64,000 nt of DNA. It comes from Pleomorphomonas koreensis DSM 23070 (GTDB lineage: Bacteria > Pseudomonadota > Alphaproteobacteria > Rhizobiales > Pleomorphomonadaceae). Both the position numbers and the translations under genes were made by a program. Of the stretch, positions 48,613 to 58,905 are shown in pieces. The notes beneath the pieces were generated by a model, which was not told the DNA's origin, did not search any database, and saw only the letters and a program-made list of their open reading frames with translations. Each line of letters opens with the position of its first letter. Position 1 is the first letter of the stretch. The stretch spans positions 248,001 to 312,000 of the forward strand of contig NZ_AULH01000006.1 of the NCBI RefSeq assembly GCF_000425185.1. The letters are read 5' to 3'.

Positions 48613-50700
48613 ATGACCGAGTTGAAGGCCCCCCGTGCCGAGAAGCGGCCCGTTGCGACGCATATCCATGGCGTCGAACTCATCGACGACTACGCCTGGC
48701 TTCGCGCCGACAACTGGCAGGACGTGCTGCGCGATCCCGACGTGCTCGATCCGGCCATCCGCGCCCATCTCGATGCCGAGAACGCCTTCTGCGACGCCTG
48801 GATGGCCGACACCGTCGAACTGCAGGCCAAGCTGGTGGCCGAGATGCGCGGCCGCATCCTTGAGGACGATTCCTCGGTGCCGCTGCCCGACGGGCCCTAT
48901 GCCTATGCCAGCCGCTATCTTGTCGGCGCCCAGCATCCCCGTCTCGTCCGCACATTGCGCGACGGCGGCCCAGAGGAACTGCTGCTCGACGCCGACGCGC
49001 TCGCCCAGGGCAAGCCCTATTTCAGCCTGGGTGGCGCCAGCCACAGCCCCGACCACAAGCTGCTCGCCTACAGCATCGACGACACCGGCTCGGAATACCA
49101 CACCATCCGCATCCGCGACCTCGATGCCGACGCCGATCTCCCCGACGAGATCCCCAGCACGGCGGGCGGCGTCGCCTGGGCTGCCGATTCCAGGTCCCTC
49201 TTCTACACCTTCATCAACGACAACCACCGCACCGAGAAGGTGCTCCGGCATGTGATCGGCACGCCGGCCTCCGAGGACGTCGTCGTCTATGTCGAGGAGG
49301 ATTCCGGCTTCTTCTGCGGCGTCGACAAGACGCAGTCGAACCGCTTCATTATCATTGACTCCCACGACCACGAGACGTCCGAGGTGCGGCTGATCGACGC
49401 CGCCGCGCCGGACAGCCCGCCGCGCCTCGTCACGGCGCGCGACACCGAGGTCGAGTATTCCATCGAGGACGACGGCGGCGACCGCGTCTACATCCTGACC
49501 AACGCCGACGGCGCCGAGGACTTCAAGATCGTCAACGCGCCGCTCAAGAACCCCGGTCGCGACAACTGGATCGACGTGGTCGCCCACGAGCCGGGCCGGC
49601 TGATCCTGTCGATGTCGATCTTCCAGGGGCGCATGGTGCGGCTCGAACGGGTGGGCGGCCTGCCGCGCATCGTCATCCGCGAGCTGGCGAGCGGTCACGA
49701 GCACGCCATCGCCTTTCCGGAGGAGGCCTATTCGCTCGGCCTCTCCGGCTCCTACGAGTTCGACACCAATATCGTCCGCTTCACCTATTCCTCGCCGACC
49801 ACGCCGGCGCAGGTCTACGACTACGACATGGAGACCGGCGAGCGCTTCCTGAGGAAGACGCAGGAGGTGCCGTCCGGCCACGAGCCGTCCGACTACGTGA
49901 CGCGCCGCATCCAGGCGCCGACGCCGGACGGCGAGACGGTTCCCGTCACCCTGCTCTACCGTGCCGACACGCCGCTCGACGGCAGCGCCCCCTGCCTGCT
50001 CTACGGCTATGGCGCCTATGGCATCGCCATTCCCGCCTCGTTTTCGACCCGCATCCTGTCGCTGGTCAACCGCGGCTTCGTCTACGCCATCGCCCACGTG
50101 CGCGGCGGCAACGACAAGGGCCACCGCTGGTATCTTGCCGGCAAGCGCGAGAACAAGATCAACACCTTCAGCGACTTCATCGACGCGGCGCGCTATCTCG
50201 TCGACAACCGCTTCACCTCCGAGGGGCGGATCGTCGCCCATGGCGGCTCGGCCGGCGGCATGCTGATGGGCGCCGTCGCCAACATGGCGCCCGACATCTG
50301 GGGCGCGGTAATCGCCGCCGTGCCCTTCGTCGACGTGCTCAACACCATGCTCGACGCCTCGCTGCCACTGACACCGCCCGAGTGGCCGGAGTGGGGCAAC
50401 CCGATCGACAGCGTCGAGGACTTCGAGCGCATCCGCTCCTACAGCCCCTACGACAACCTGACGACGCAGGACTATCCGCCGATGTTCGTGCTGGCCGGCC
50501 TCGCCGATCCGCGCGTCACCTACTGGGAGCCGGCAAAATGGCTGGCCCGCCTCAGGGCGCTGAAGACCGACGACAATCCGCAGGTGATGCACGTCAACAT
50601 GGACGCCGGCCATGGCGGTGCTTCCGGCCGTTTCGACGAGCTGAAGGAAACGGCGATGGAATATGCCTTCGCGCTCAAGGTGATGGATCGGGCGAACTGA
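48613..50700 (+). CDS. ptrB: Oligopeptidase B (prolyl oligopeptidase family S9A)
   Basis: A 695-residue serine peptidase cutting short peptides after basic residues. An N-terminal seven-bladed propeller (IDDYAWLRADNWQDVL; SPDHKLLAYSIDDTGSEYHT) is followed by an alpha/beta-hydrolase domain with catalytic Ser in GGSAGGMLMG, Asp in GLADPRVTYWEPAKW and His in DAGHGGASG. AHVRGGNDKGHRWYLAGK is typical of the family. The ATG at 48613 has GGAG ahead; the frame extends 20 codons upstream without support. No signal peptide, so cytoplasmic. Confidence 0.93.
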   Translation: MTELKAPRAEKRPVATHIHGVELIDDYAWLRADNWQDVLRDPDVLDPAIRAHLDAENAFCDAWMADTVELQAKLVAEMRGRILEDDSSVPLPDGPYAYASRYLVGAQHPRLVRTLRDGGPEELLLDADALAQGKPYFSLGGASHSPDHKLLAYSIDDTGSEYHTIRIRDLDADADLPDEIPSTAGGVAWAADSRSLFYTFINDNHRTEKVLRHVIGTPASEDVVVYVEEDSGFFCGVDKTQSNRFIIIDSHDHETSEVRLIDAAAPDSPPRLVTARDTEVEYSIEDDGGDRVYILTNADGAEDFKIVNAPLKNPGRDNWIDVVAHEPGRLILSMSIFQGRMVRLERVGGLPRIVIRELASGHEHAIAFPEEAYSLGLSGSYEFDTNIVRFTYSSPTTPAQVYDYDMETGERFLRKTQEVPSGHEPSDYVTRRIQAPTPDGETVPVTLLYRADTPLDGSAPCLLYGYGAYGIAIPASFSTRILSLVNRGFVYAIAHVRGGNDKGHRWYLAGKRENKINTFSDFIDAARYLVDNRFTSEGRIVAHGGSAGGMLMGAVANMAPDIWGAVIAAVPFVDVLNTMLDASLPLTPPEWPEWGNPIDSVEDFERIRSYSPYDNLTTQDYPPMFVLAGLADPRVTYWEPAKWLARLRALKTDDNPQVMHVNMDAGHGGASGRFDELKETAMEYAFALKVMDRAN

Positions 50701-50854
50701 TCGGTTTTGCCAACCGGAAGGCGCATGGGAGCCATGAATCGACAGGTGGCGCATTGCCGCCATCGGGAAAAGTAACTAAGTATCTGGCAGGCACCACCGC
50801 CGGAGCGGCGATGCTCCGTTTCAGAACGCGCTTTTTTCCCGAGAGGAGACGACC

Positions 50855-51451
50855 ATGGCCTTCGAGCTGAACGACCTTCCCTATGCCTATGACGCGCTTG
50901 GCCCCTACATGTCGCGCGAGACGCTCGAGTATCACCACGACAAGCATCACCTTGCCTACGTGAACAACGGCAACAATCTCATTAAGGGCACCGAGTGGGA
51001 AGGCAAGAGCATCGAAGAGGTGGTGAAGGGTTCGTTCGGCAAGAATCCCGCCCTCTTCAACAATGTCGCCCAGCACTACAACCACTTCTATTTCTGGCAG
51101 TGGATGAAGCCGAACGGCGGCGGCGCCGTTCCGGGCGAACTGCTCAAGAAGATCAACGAGGACCTCGGCGGCCTCGATAAGTTCCGCGCCGACTTCATCC
51201 AGGCCGGCATGACGCAGTTCGGCTCGGGCTGGGCCTGGCTGGCGCTGAAGGACGGCAAGCTTGCCATCTCCAAGACGCCCAACGGCGAAAACCCGCTGGT
51301 ATCGGGCGGCACGCCGCTGCTCGGCGTCGATGTCTGGGAGCACTCCTACTACATCGACTACCGCAACTTGCGTCAGAAGTATCTCGAAGCCTTCTTCGAC
51401 AATCTGGTCAACTGGGACTTCGTGGCCGAGCTTTACGCCAAGGCCGCCTGA
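50855..51451 (+). CDS. sodB: Fe/Mn superoxide dismutase
   Basis: A 198-residue SOD. Metal ligands H27, H77, D159 and H163 lie in YHHDKHH, NHFYFW and DVWEHSYY. It removes superoxide in the cytoplasm. Gln and Gly residues of the active site (FGSGWAWLAL) suggest the iron form, as in other rhizobial SodB, though metal use is hard to predict. GAGAGGAG precedes the ATG and a strong terminator follows. Confidence 0.95.
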   Translation: MAFELNDLPYAYDALGPYMSRETLEYHHDKHHLAYVNNGNNLIKGTEWEGKSIEEVVKGSFGKNPALFNNVAQHYNHFYFWQWMKPNGGGAVPGELLKKINEDLGGLDKFRADFIQAGMTQFGSGWAWLALKDGKLAISKTPNGENPLVSGGTPLLGVDVWEHSYYIDYRNLRQKYLEAFFDNLVNWDFVAELYAKAA

Positions 51452-51481
51452 GTCCGGTCATCCGGACTGGTCTGATTTCGT

Positions 51482-51517
51482 CGAGGCTCCGGCACGTCCG
51501 GAGCCTCGCTTTTTTTG
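51482..51517 (+). terminator. Strong Rho-independent terminator of sodB
   Basis: Perfect 11-bp stem CGAGGCTCCGG/CCGGAGCCTCG with a 5-nt loop, followed by CTTTTTTT. Confidence 0.95.
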
Positions 51518-51630
51518 GCCGGCGCGGTTGTTCGACGCGGCGCCAGCCTCTATCACTGTTCAGAGGGGCGAACGGACCCGTTTTCGGTCCGATTGGTTGA
51601 TTGATGTTGTGCAGCGGTTGACGGGGCGCC

Positions 51631-52398
51631 ATGCATAGGCTGACGGATTTCACGCAGCGGACGATCATCGTCGTCGACGACAGCCCGCGCTTTCGCCGGT
51701 TCGTCGTCGGCATGCTGAACGAGTTCGGCTTTCGCGACATTCACGAGTTTGCGGACAGCGAGGAGGCCTTCGGCTTCCTGACCGGCCGTCACGTCGATCT
51801 CGTCATGTCGGATCTCGGCATGGAGCCACAGGACGGTTTCGCCTTCGCCGACCGCATCCGCCACGGCGGCGCCGTCGTCAACCGCATGGTGCCGATCCTC
51901 CTGATGACCGGCCACGCCAGCCGGCAGAATGTGCAGAAGGCGGTGATGGCCGGCATCGACGAGATCGCCGTCAAGCCGATGTCGTCGGGCTATCTCGCCG
52001 AGCGGTTGCTGACGGTGTTCGGCCGGCCGCGCGTCTACGTCAAGACCGGCTCGGGCTACTTTGGCCCCGACCGCCGCCGCCGCAACGATCCCACCTATCG
52101 CGGACCGGAACGGCGCTCCGGCCAGCCGGCCGAGATCGTCTCCGAGGAACGGCTCCTGGCGTTGCGCGAGGCCGCTTCGCTGCGCAGTCGCGGCCTGTTG
52201 CGGGCGCCGCCGCCGGCCGCCCCGACGCTGCCCGACGATCCCGGCTTCACCATCACCCACATCGGATTCCGCAGGAAGCCGCAAGAAGCCGTCTACGGCG
52301 ATCTCGCGGCCACGCGCGCCGTGCCGGCCGTTCCGGTGGTGGTCAAGCGCTCGCGGCGGTCGCGCGCGCCCTCGCAGGAGCCGACCGGCAACCGCTGA
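51631..52398 (+). CDS. Single-domain response regulator with basic tail
   Basis: A 255-residue protein. Residues 10-130 form a CheY-like receiver: acidic D16-D17 (IIVVDDSP), phospho-acceptor in LVMSDLGMEPQDG, and Lys in AVKPMSSG. The rest has the motif GPDRRRRNDPTYRGPERRSG, common in alphaproteobacterial receiver proteins of unknown output, and a Pro/Arg-rich tail. No DNA-binding domain is seen. No partner kinase is adjacent. Confidence 0.88.
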   Translation: MHRLTDFTQRTIIVVDDSPRFRRFVVGMLNEFGFRDIHEFADSEEAFGFLTGRHVDLVMSDLGMEPQDGFAFADRIRHGGAVVNRMVPILLMTGHASRQNVQKAVMAGIDEIAVKPMSSGYLAERLLTVFGRPRVYVKTGSGYFGPDRRRRNDPTYRGPERRSGQPAEIVSEERLLALREAASLRSRGLLRAPPPAAPTLPDDPGFTITHIGFRRKPQEAVYGDLAATRAVPAVPVVVKRSRRSRAPSQEPTGNR

Positions 52399-52401
52399 GC
52401 T

Positions 52402-52710
52402 TCAGCCGCCGAACCGCCTGCAGTCCGCCGACCACACCATGTACTGGTACTCGCTCTGCATGTTGTAGAGCCAGTTGCGGCAGAGCTTCTCCGTCCGGAA
52501 GCAGTAGCGCTCGGCGGTGTCTTCGTATCTCATCCAGCCGCTGTCCACCTCCTTGCGGCCATGGAAAAAGCCTTGCCAAAGCCCGCCGGCCGGCCCGGCC
52601 GGGCAGGCGATCGGCTCGGTCTGCCGGGGGATGAAGGAGGCCGCCGCCGCCGGAACGGCGGCACCGAGCAGGATCGCCATCGTCGAAACCAGAGCCATTG
52701 TCATCCGCAT
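52402..52710 (-). CDS. Small secreted cysteine-containing protein of unknown function
   Basis: A 102-residue protein with a signal peptide (MALVSTMAILLGAAVPAAAA) and a mature part with four Cys (IACPAG, RYCFRTEKLCRNWLYNMQSE, SADCRRF), likely two disulfides in the periplasm. The start at 52710 is chosen because it opens the signal peptide. It ends 3 bp from the convergent response regulator. Family not recognised. Confidence 0.78.
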   Translation of the reverse strand: MRMTMALVSTMAILLGAAVPAAAASFIPRQTEPIACPAGPAGGLWQGFFHGRKEVDSGWMRYEDTAERYCFRTEKLCRNWLYNMQSEYQYMVWSADCRRFGG

Positions 52711-52816
52711 GTCGGCCTCCTCGCGGGTTGCCCGGCGGGCAATGCCGGGGCGCATCCTCCTGAAATCCGCAGCCGGGGTGGCATTTTCAAGAGGATGGAC
52801 CGGCAGAAACCGACAC

Positions 52817-53671
52817 TCAGGCGTGGGCATAGGCCCAGTAGAGCGCGCGGGCGCGTTTGGTCACCGGACCGACCGGGAACTCGCGCGTCTCGAAACGGAG
52901 GATCGGCGTCACCTTGCCGTAATTGCCGGCGGCGAAGATCTCGTCGGCATTGGCGAGATCGTCGATCTTCAGCACGCATTCGCGCACGTCGAAGCCGTCG
53001 TCGCGCAGCAGCTGGATCAGCCGCGAGCGGGTGATGCCGGCCAGGAACACGCCGGTGGCCGCCGGCGTCATCACCACGCCGTCCCTGGCGATGAACAGGT
53101 TGGCCGTGCCCAGCTCGCAGACGTTGCCGAGCACATCGAGCAGCACCGCGTTGTCGAAGCCCTTGGCCTTGGCCTCCAGCATGGCGCGGCCGTTGTTGGG
53201 ATAGAGGCAGCCGGCCTTGGCATCGACCAGCGCCGTCTCGGGCAGCGGCCGGCGGTAGCGCGTGGTGGTCACCGCGTAGCCCTCGTCGATCGACGGGATG
53301 GGCGCCTCGTAGAGGCTGAGGCAGAAGCGGGTGGTCGCGGCTTCCGGCGGCACGCCCATGAAGCCGCCGTCTTCCGCCCAGTACATCGGCCGGATGTAGA
53401 GCGCGGCGTCGGCCGGGAAGCGGGCGAAGCCCTCGCGCGCCAGCGCCTCGATCTCCTCGGCCGGGTGCAGCGCTTCAAGGCCCATTTTGGCGGCGCTGCG
53501 GTTGACGCGCCGGCAATGCAAGTCGAGGTCGGGCGCCACGCCCTCGAAATAGCGGGCGCCGTCGAACACCGACGAGCCGAGCCAGGACGAATGCGTCCTG
53601 ACGCCCATGATCTGCACGTTGCCCTCGTGCCATTTTCCGTCCAACCACGTCCAGGTCCGGGACCAAGCCAC
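52817..53671 (-). CDS. Branched-chain amino acid aminotransferase-like enzyme (class IV)
   Basis: A 284-residue fold-type IV PLP enzyme. PLP-binding K152 lies in LVDAKAGCLYPNNGRAM, with the conserved Glu in CELGTANLFIARDG and the phosphate-binding GITRSRL. The opening TWLDGKWHEGNVQIMGVRTH is typical of the IlvE-like group in rhizobia. It would convert branched-chain 2-oxo acids to Val, Leu and Ile, or act on a related substrate. Specificity cannot be read from sequence, and D-amino acid or aminodeoxychorismate enzymes of the class are less likely. Confidence 0.88.
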   Translation of the reverse strand: MAWSRTWTWLDGKWHEGNVQIMGVRTHSSWLGSSVFDGARYFEGVAPDLDLHCRRVNRSAAKMGLEALHPAEEIEALAREGFARFPADAALYIRPMYWAEDGGFMGVPPEAATTRFCLSLYEAPIPSIDEGYAVTTTRYRRPLPETALVDAKAGCLYPNNGRAMLEAKAKGFDNAVLLDVLGNVCELGTANLFIARDGVVMTPAATGVFLAGITRSRLIQLLRDDGFDVRECVLKIDDLANADEIFAAGNYGKVTPILRFETREFPVGPVTKRARALYWAYAHA

Positions 53672-53842
53672 GATAAACGTCCTTCCATGTTGTTTTTTGT
53701 TGCCGGCAGCCGGAAATTACACCGGTTGCAGGCTTTTCCGCATGTCCGTTTTGCCGGTTTCAAGATACCCGAATATATCCGATACCCAGGTTGCGAAAGC
53801 CGTCCGATTCACGAATCGGCGGTTCGATGCGGAGACAGCGGC

Positions 53843-54502
53843 ATGTACCATCCGATCTTCCTGTTCGATGCCTACGGCACGCTGTTCGACGTCCATTCGG
53901 CCGTCCGCCGCCACGCCGCCGAACTCGGGCCGGACGCGCAGCGCCTGTCCGAACTCTGGCGCGCCAAGCAGCTGGAATATTCCTGGATCCGCTCGGCCAC
54001 CGGCGCTTACAAGGATTTCTGGGCGCTGACCAAGGACGCGCTCGACGCCGCCTTTGCCGCCTATCCGCAGGTCGATCCCGATCTTCGCGAGAAGCTGCTC
54101 GAAGCCTATCGCCGCTGCGACTGCTTCCCCGAGGTGCCGGCCGTGCTGCGCGATCTCAAGATCGCCGGCACCCGCGTCGCCATCCTGTCCAACGGCAGCC
54201 CGCTGATGCTCAACCGGGCGATCCGCGCCGCCGGTCTCGGCGACATCATCGACGACGTGCTGTCGGTCGACACGATCGGCTGCTACAAGCCCGACCCGCG
54301 CGTCTACGAGATGGCGACGACGCATTTCCGCGTCTTCCCGAGCGCCATCTCCTTCCAGTCGTCCAACCGCTGGGACGTGGCCGGCGGCTCGAAGTTCGGC
54401 TTCCGGGCGGTGTGGATCAACCGTACCGGCGCGCTCGACGAATATCCCGACATGCGGCCGGCCGCCGAGCTGCCCGACCTCACCGGTCTGACGCGGCTGT
54501 GA
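53843..54502 (+). CDS. Haloacid dehalogenase type II
   Basis: A 219-residue HAD hydrolase with nucleophile D9 in FLFDAYGTLFDV, motif II Ser in VAILSNGSP, motif III Lys in GCYKPDPRVYEMA, and the type II dehalogenase block SFQSSNRWDVAGGSKFGFRAVWINR. The substrate is likely a 2-haloacid, which it hydrolyses to the 2-hydroxyacid. It is divergent from the aminotransferase with a 171-bp promoter gap, and 54 bp ahead of malQ. Confidence 0.9.
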   Translation: MYHPIFLFDAYGTLFDVHSAVRRHAAELGPDAQRLSELWRAKQLEYSWIRSATGAYKDFWALTKDALDAAFAAYPQVDPDLREKLLEAYRRCDCFPEVPAVLRDLKIAGTRVAILSNGSPLMLNRAIRAAGLGDIIDDVLSVDTIGCYKPDPRVYEMATTHFRVFPSAISFQSSNRWDVAGGSKFGFRAVWINRTGALDEYPDMRPAAELPDLTGLTRL

Positions 54503-54556
54503 CGGGCGGCCGCGCCCCGACGCAACCTTTCCTCCCCAGCCGGAGCAGAGTGCAAC

Positions 54557-56551
54557 ATGACTGAGCTTCACGCGCTCGCCGAGGCGATCGGCCTCGTCCG
54601 GGTCTGGTGGGATGTCGTCGCCCGGCAGCAGGAGGTGACCGACGAGGCGCTAGCTGCCATTGCCACCGCCCTCGGCTATCCGGCCGACAGCGAAGCGGCC
54701 ATCGCCGACAGCCTCGCCCGAATCGCCGACGAACGGCGACGGCCGCCGGCGCTGATCGTCACCGACGCCGGCCAGCCGACGCCGCTGCCCGCCAGCCTCG
54801 GCCGCGCCGAGCTTGTCGCCGAGGACGGCCGCAGCCTGGCCCTTTCCATCGAGGGCAGCCACCTGCCGGCCATCGACGAGCCCGGCTACTATCGTATGGC
54901 CATCGGGCCGCACGAGCTGACGCTGGCCGTGGCGCCGCGCCGCTGCCACGGGCTCGACGCGTTCGGCAGCGACCGCCGTTTCTGGGGGCCGTCGATCCAG
55001 ATCCCGTCGCTGCGCGGCCGGGTGCCGCAGCCATTCGGCCATTTCGGCCATCTCGACGACGCCATGCAGCGTTTCGCCAGCCTCGGCGCCGACGTGGCGA
55101 TGATCAATCCCGTCCACGCGCTGTTCCCCGGCCACGGCATCGGCTTCAGCCCCTATTCGCCGTCGAGCCGGCTGTTCCTCAACGGCGCCATGGGCGATCC
55201 GGCGCTGGTCGGCCTGCCGCCGCTGCCGGCCGACGAGGAAGGTGGCGCCTTCATCGACTGGGAAGGCGCCCTGCCCCGCCGCCTTGCCCAGCTCAGGGCG
55301 GTGTTCAACGGCCTTTCCCCGGACATGCGGTCGCGTGTCATCACCGACAGCCTGGCCGGCGGCGATGTCCTGCGCCGCCACGCGGTGTTCGACGCGCTCG
55401 ACGTCCGCTTCCGCTCGCGCGGCCTCGGCGGCTGGCAGGCATGGCCGGCTGTCTTCCACGATCCCGACGGGCCGGCGGTGCGCCAGTTCGCCGCCGAGCA
55501 TCCGGATGAGATCGCCTTCCACCTGTTCGTCCAGTGGCTGGCCCACGAGAGCCTCGTCGCCGTGCAGAGCCGCTCCAAGGCGGCGGGCATGGCCATCGGG
55601 CTCCTCGCCGATCTGGCGGTCGGCGTCGATATCGGCGGCAGCGACAGCTGGAACATGCGCAACCACTTGCTCGACGGCCTGACCATCGGCGCGCCGCCCG
55701 ATCCGCTCGGGCCGCTCGGCCAGAACTGGATGCTGACCGGCTTCTCGCCGCGCGGCCTTGCCGAGAGCGGTTACGCGCCGTGGATCGCCACCTTGCGGGC
55801 GGCGCTGAGCCGGGCCGGCGGCCTGCGCATCGATCATGCCTTCGGCCTGTCGCGCCTCTGGGTGATGCCGGACGGCCGCGCGTCGAGCGACGGCGCCTAT
55901 CTCACCTACCCCTTCCGCGACCTCATCCGCCTCGCCGCCCTGGAGTCGCACCGGGCGCAGGCGCTGATCATCGCCGAGGATCTCGGCACCAAGCCCGGCG
56001 GCTTTGCCGAGGCGATCGACGACACCGGCATGTTCGGCATGCGCGTCCTGTGGTTCGAGCGGGCGCTCGACCACGGCTTCATCGGCCCGCAGGACTATCC
56101 GCCGGAGAGCGTCGCCATGACCGGCACCCACGACACCGCCACCGTCGCCGGCTGGTGGACCGGGCACGACCTCGACTGGGCCGAGGAGCTTGGCCGCCTG
56201 CCGGCCGATTCCAACCGGCAGCGGGAGGAGGAGCGGCGCGCCTGGGATCGCGGCCTGCTCTGGGCCACCTTCGGCGGCGAGGAGCCGCGGCCAGCGCCCG
56301 ACGATCCGGCGCCGGTGGTCGAGGCGGCGCTGCGCCACATCGGCCGGGCACGCTCGCAGCTGGCGCTGGCGCCGCTCGAAGACCTGTTTGCGCTGGAAGA
56401 ACAGCCCAACCTGCCCGGCACCATCGACGAGCATCCCAACTGGCGCCGCCGCATGGACGCGCCGCTCGAAGACCTCATCGCCGATCCCGCCACCGCCGAG
56501 CGCATCGACACGCTGGCGAAAGCCCGCAAGGAGCCGCCAGCCGGGTGGTGA
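54557..56551 (+). CDS. malQ: 4-alpha-glucanotransferase (amylomaltase)
   Basis: A 664-residue GH77 enzyme that transfers alpha-1,4-glucan segments in maltodextrin and glycogen metabolism. N-terminal extension of about 150 residues, then PSIQIPSLRGRVPQPFGHFG. Catalytic residues lie in LRIDHAFGLSRLW (nucleophile Asp), IIAEDLGTKPGG (acid/base Glu) and MTGTHDTATVAGWW (Asp). No other glycogen gene is next to it, and the following acetyltransferase is unrelated. Confidence 0.94.
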   Translation: MTELHALAEAIGLVRVWWDVVARQQEVTDEALAAIATALGYPADSEAAIADSLARIADERRRPPALIVTDAGQPTPLPASLGRAELVAEDGRSLALSIEGSHLPAIDEPGYYRMAIGPHELTLAVAPRRCHGLDAFGSDRRFWGPSIQIPSLRGRVPQPFGHFGHLDDAMQRFASLGADVAMINPVHALFPGHGIGFSPYSPSSRLFLNGAMGDPALVGLPPLPADEEGGAFIDWEGALPRRLAQLRAVFNGLSPDMRSRVITDSLAGGDVLRRHAVFDALDVRFRSRGLGGWQAWPAVFHDPDGPAVRQFAAEHPDEIAFHLFVQWLAHESLVAVQSRSKAAGMAIGLLADLAVGVDIGGSDSWNMRNHLLDGLTIGAPPDPLGPLGQNWMLTGFSPRGLAESGYAPWIATLRAALSRAGGLRIDHAFGLSRLWVMPDGRASSDGAYLTYPFRDLIRLAALESHRAQALIIAEDLGTKPGGFAEAIDDTGMFGMRVLWFERALDHGFIGPQDYPPESVAMTGTHDTATVAGWWTGHDLDWAEELGRLPADSNRQREEERRAWDRGLLWATFGGEEPRPAPDDPAPVVEAALRHIGRARSQLALAPLEDLFALEEQPNLPGTIDEHPNWRRRMDAPLEDLIADPATAERIDTLAKARKEPPAGW

Positions 56552-56571
56552 GGGTGAAAAGGAGCCCCGCC

Positions 56572-57036
56572 TTGAAGGTCAGACCTGCCCTGCCGGCGGA
56601 TTCCGAGGGTATGAGCATCGTCCTTCGGGACATTATCGCCGCCTGGAAGAGCGACCGCCCCAGTTCAGCCGAGCATGTCCGGACATATTACGTCGAGCAC
56701 CCCAACCGGATCGAATGCTTGGTCGCCGTGTCCCAGCAAGGCGACATTCTCGGCTTCCAGTCGCTGCAACGCGCCACCGATGGCAACCCCTGGGGCGTCA
56801 CTCCGGGCTGGGGCTTCATCGGCACCTATGTGAAGCTCGACTCGGGGCGCCGGGGCATCGGAACGGCCCTGTTCGCGGCGACGAGAGACGCCGCCCGGAA
56901 GGCGGGGTTGCCGAGCATCGACGCGACGATCGGCGAGCACAACGACCTCGGGCTCGCCTATTACGAGGCCATGGGCTTCCGGACCTATCGCCGGCAGCCG
57001 GGCATGATTTCCAAGGTCTACACGCTCTTTCCATGA
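56572..57036 (+). CDS. GNAT-family N-acetyltransferase
   Basis: A 154-residue GNAT protein: N-terminal VRPALPADSEGMSIVLRDI, acetyl-CoA-binding motif in VKLDSGRRGIGTALFAATRD, and C-terminal ATIGEHNDLGLAYYEAMGFR. Substrate unknown. The start is the TTG at 56572 because GGAG lies 7 nt ahead; GTG codons upstream (e.g. 56554) are less well placed. It lies 20 bp after malQ. Confidence 0.85.
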   Translation: MKVRPALPADSEGMSIVLRDIIAAWKSDRPSSAEHVRTYYVEHPNRIECLVAVSQQGDILGFQSLQRATDGNPWGVTPGWGFIGTYVKLDSGRRGIGTALFAATRDAARKAGLPSIDATIGEHNDLGLAYYEAMGFRTYRRQPGMISKVYTLFP

Positions 57037-57092
57037 ACCGGCGCCGGATTTCCCGGCACCGGTACTGATTGGACCCGCCAAGGTCGCCGCTT

Positions 57093-58736
57093 CTACTTCA
57101 GCAGGCTGCCCAGCACGCCGCGCACCAGCGCCCGGCCGAGTTGCGAGCCGACCTGGCTCGACACCGACCGCACCACCGACTTGATGGCCGCCTCAGTCAC
57201 CGTCTGGCGGCCGCCGTAGCCGTAGGTGTCGCGCTTGGCCGCCCGCTCCTCGCTCGCCTCGCGACGGCGGCGATCGGCGGCGCTTTCGTATTCGTCGAGG
57301 CGCGGCCGGCGGGCCGGCTCGTCGTAACGGCTCTCGGGCTGTGGCGCTGGCGCGCTGTCCCGGCTGCGACCCCAGCCGAAGTCGGGCACGCTGAAGCCGG
57401 GGCTCTGCCGTTTCGGCGTCGGCCCGGCCGGCTGCCGCGTCTCCCGCACGCCGCTCGCCCGCGCCCTCAGCACCTCGAAGGCCGACTCGCGATCGACGGT
57501 CTCGTCGTAGACGCCGGCCAGCGGACTGGCGGCGATCAGCGCCGCCCGCTCCTCATCCTTCAGCGGCCCGAGACGAGACGACGGCGGCCGGATCAACGTC
57601 CGCTCGACCATCGACGGCACCGCCTTGCCCTCCAGCATGGAGACCAGCGCCTCGCCCTGCCCCAGTTCGGTGATCGCCGTGAAGGTGTCGAAGGCGGGGT
57701 TGGGACGGAAGGTGTCGGCCGCCACCTTTACCGCCTTCTGCTCGCGCGGCGTATAGGCGCGCAACGCGTGCTGGACGCGATTGCCGAGCTGGGCGAGCAC
57801 GCTTTCGGGGATGTCGAGCGGATTCTGCGTCACGAAATAGATGCCGACGCCCTTGGAGCGGATCAGCTTCACCACCTGCTCCACCTTGTCGACCAGCACC
57901 TTCGGCGCCTCGTCGAACAGAAGGTGCGCCTCGTCGAAGAAGAACACCAGCTTCGGCTTGTCGAGGTCGCCGACCTCAGGCAGTTGCTCGAACAGCTCCG
58001 ACAGCAGCCAGAGAAGGAAGGTGGCGTAGAGGCGCGGCGTCTGCATCAGCTTGTCGGCGGCCAGCACGTTGACGGCGCCGCGGCCGTCGCCGGTCATCTT
58101 CATCAGGTCGGAAATCTGCAGGCCGGGCTCGCCGAAGAAGCGGTCGCCGCCCTGTTGCTCCAGCACCAGGAGCTGCCGCTGGATGGCGCCGACCGTCGCC
58201 TTGGCGACGTTGCCGTAGTTGGCGGTCACCGCGTCGGCGTTCTCGCCGACATAGGCGAGCAGCGAGCGCAGATCCTTGAGGTCGAGGAGCAGCAGGCCCT
58301 CGTCGTCGGCCACCTTGAAGACGATGTTCAGCACGCCTTCCTGGGTGTCGTTGAGTTCGAGAAGGCGCGACAGCAGGAGCGGCCCCATCTCCGAAATCGT
58401 CGTGCGGATGGGGTGGCCCTTGACGCCGAACAGGTCCCAGAACACGGCCGGCGCCGCCTTGAGCTGGTACTCCTCGGAAAAGCCGATGGCGCGCGCCCGC
58501 TCCTCGAGGAAGTCCTTGGCCTCGCCGGGGGCGCCGATGCCGGAAAGATCGCCCTTCACGTCGGCGCAGAACACCGGCACGCCGGCGTCCGACAGTCCTT
58601 CGGCCAGCACCTGCAACGTCACGGTCTTGCCGGTGCCGGTGGCGCCGGTGACGAGCCCGTGCCGGTTGGCGAGCTTCAGCGTCAGATATTGCGGCTTGGT
58701 GCCAGACCCGACGTAGACCTTGTCCTGTTCCAACAT
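57093..58736 (-). CDS. HerA-like ATPase (DUF853)
   Basis: A 547-residue DUF853 protein, of the HerA/FtsK ATPase group. Walker [13 protein letters not shown] lies near residue 33 and Walker B in [17 protein letters not shown], followed by [20 protein letters not shown] and [15 protein letters not shown]. The C-terminal Arg-rich region ([20 protein letters not shown]) and last helix are typical. Possible role in DNA translocation or repair is inferred from the fold; function in vivo is unknown. The ATG at 58736 ([12 protein letters not shown]) is the family start. Confidence 0.88.
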   Translation of the reverse strand: MLEQDKVYVGSGTKPQYLTLKLANRHGLVTGATGTGKTVTLQVLAEGLSDAGVPVFCADVKGDLSGIGAPGEAKDFLEERARAIGFSEEYQLKAAPAVFWDLFGVKGHPIRTTISEMGPLLLSRLLELNDTQEGVLNIVFKVADDEGLLLLDLKDLRSLLAYVGENADAVTANYGNVAKATVGAIQRQLLVLEQQGGDRFFGEPGLQISDLMKMTGDGRGAVNVLAADKLMQTPRLYATFLLWLLSELFEQLPEVGDLDKPKLVFFFDEAHLLFDEAPKVLVDKVEQVVKLIRSKGVGIYFVTQNPLDIPESVLAQLGNRVQHALRAYTPREQKAVKVAADTFRPNPAFDTFTAITELGQGEALVSMLEGKAVPSMVERTLIRPPSSRLGPLKDEERAALIAASPLAGVYDETVDRESAFEVLRARASGVRETRQPAGPTPKRQSPGFSVPDFGWGRSRDSAPAPQPESRYDEPARRPRLDEYESAADRRRREASEERAAKRDTYGYGGRQTVTEAAIKSVVRSVSSQVGSQLGRALVRGVLGSLLK

Positions 58737-58848
58737 GCCCGCATCCTTCCCGACGTTCTCGACCAACTTTCAAAGCGTTCTAACCCGAGGCACAGGTCGG
58801 CCTCAATGCCGCCGATGGAAGGAAGGAGCCTGACATGTCGCCGATCGA

Positions 58849-58879
58849 CAAAAAACCCGCCGGCGGAACCAGCGGGTTT
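58849..58879 (-). terminator. Rho-independent terminator of the LuxR-type gene
   Basis: Stem AAACCCGC/GCGGGTTT (8 bp, 11-nt loop), followed on the minus strand by TTTTTT. It lies 27 bp after the LuxR-type stop and ends transcription before the HerA-like gene. Confidence 0.85.
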
Positions 58880-58905
58880 CCACGTCGTGGCCGTGTCGAG
58901 CGCCG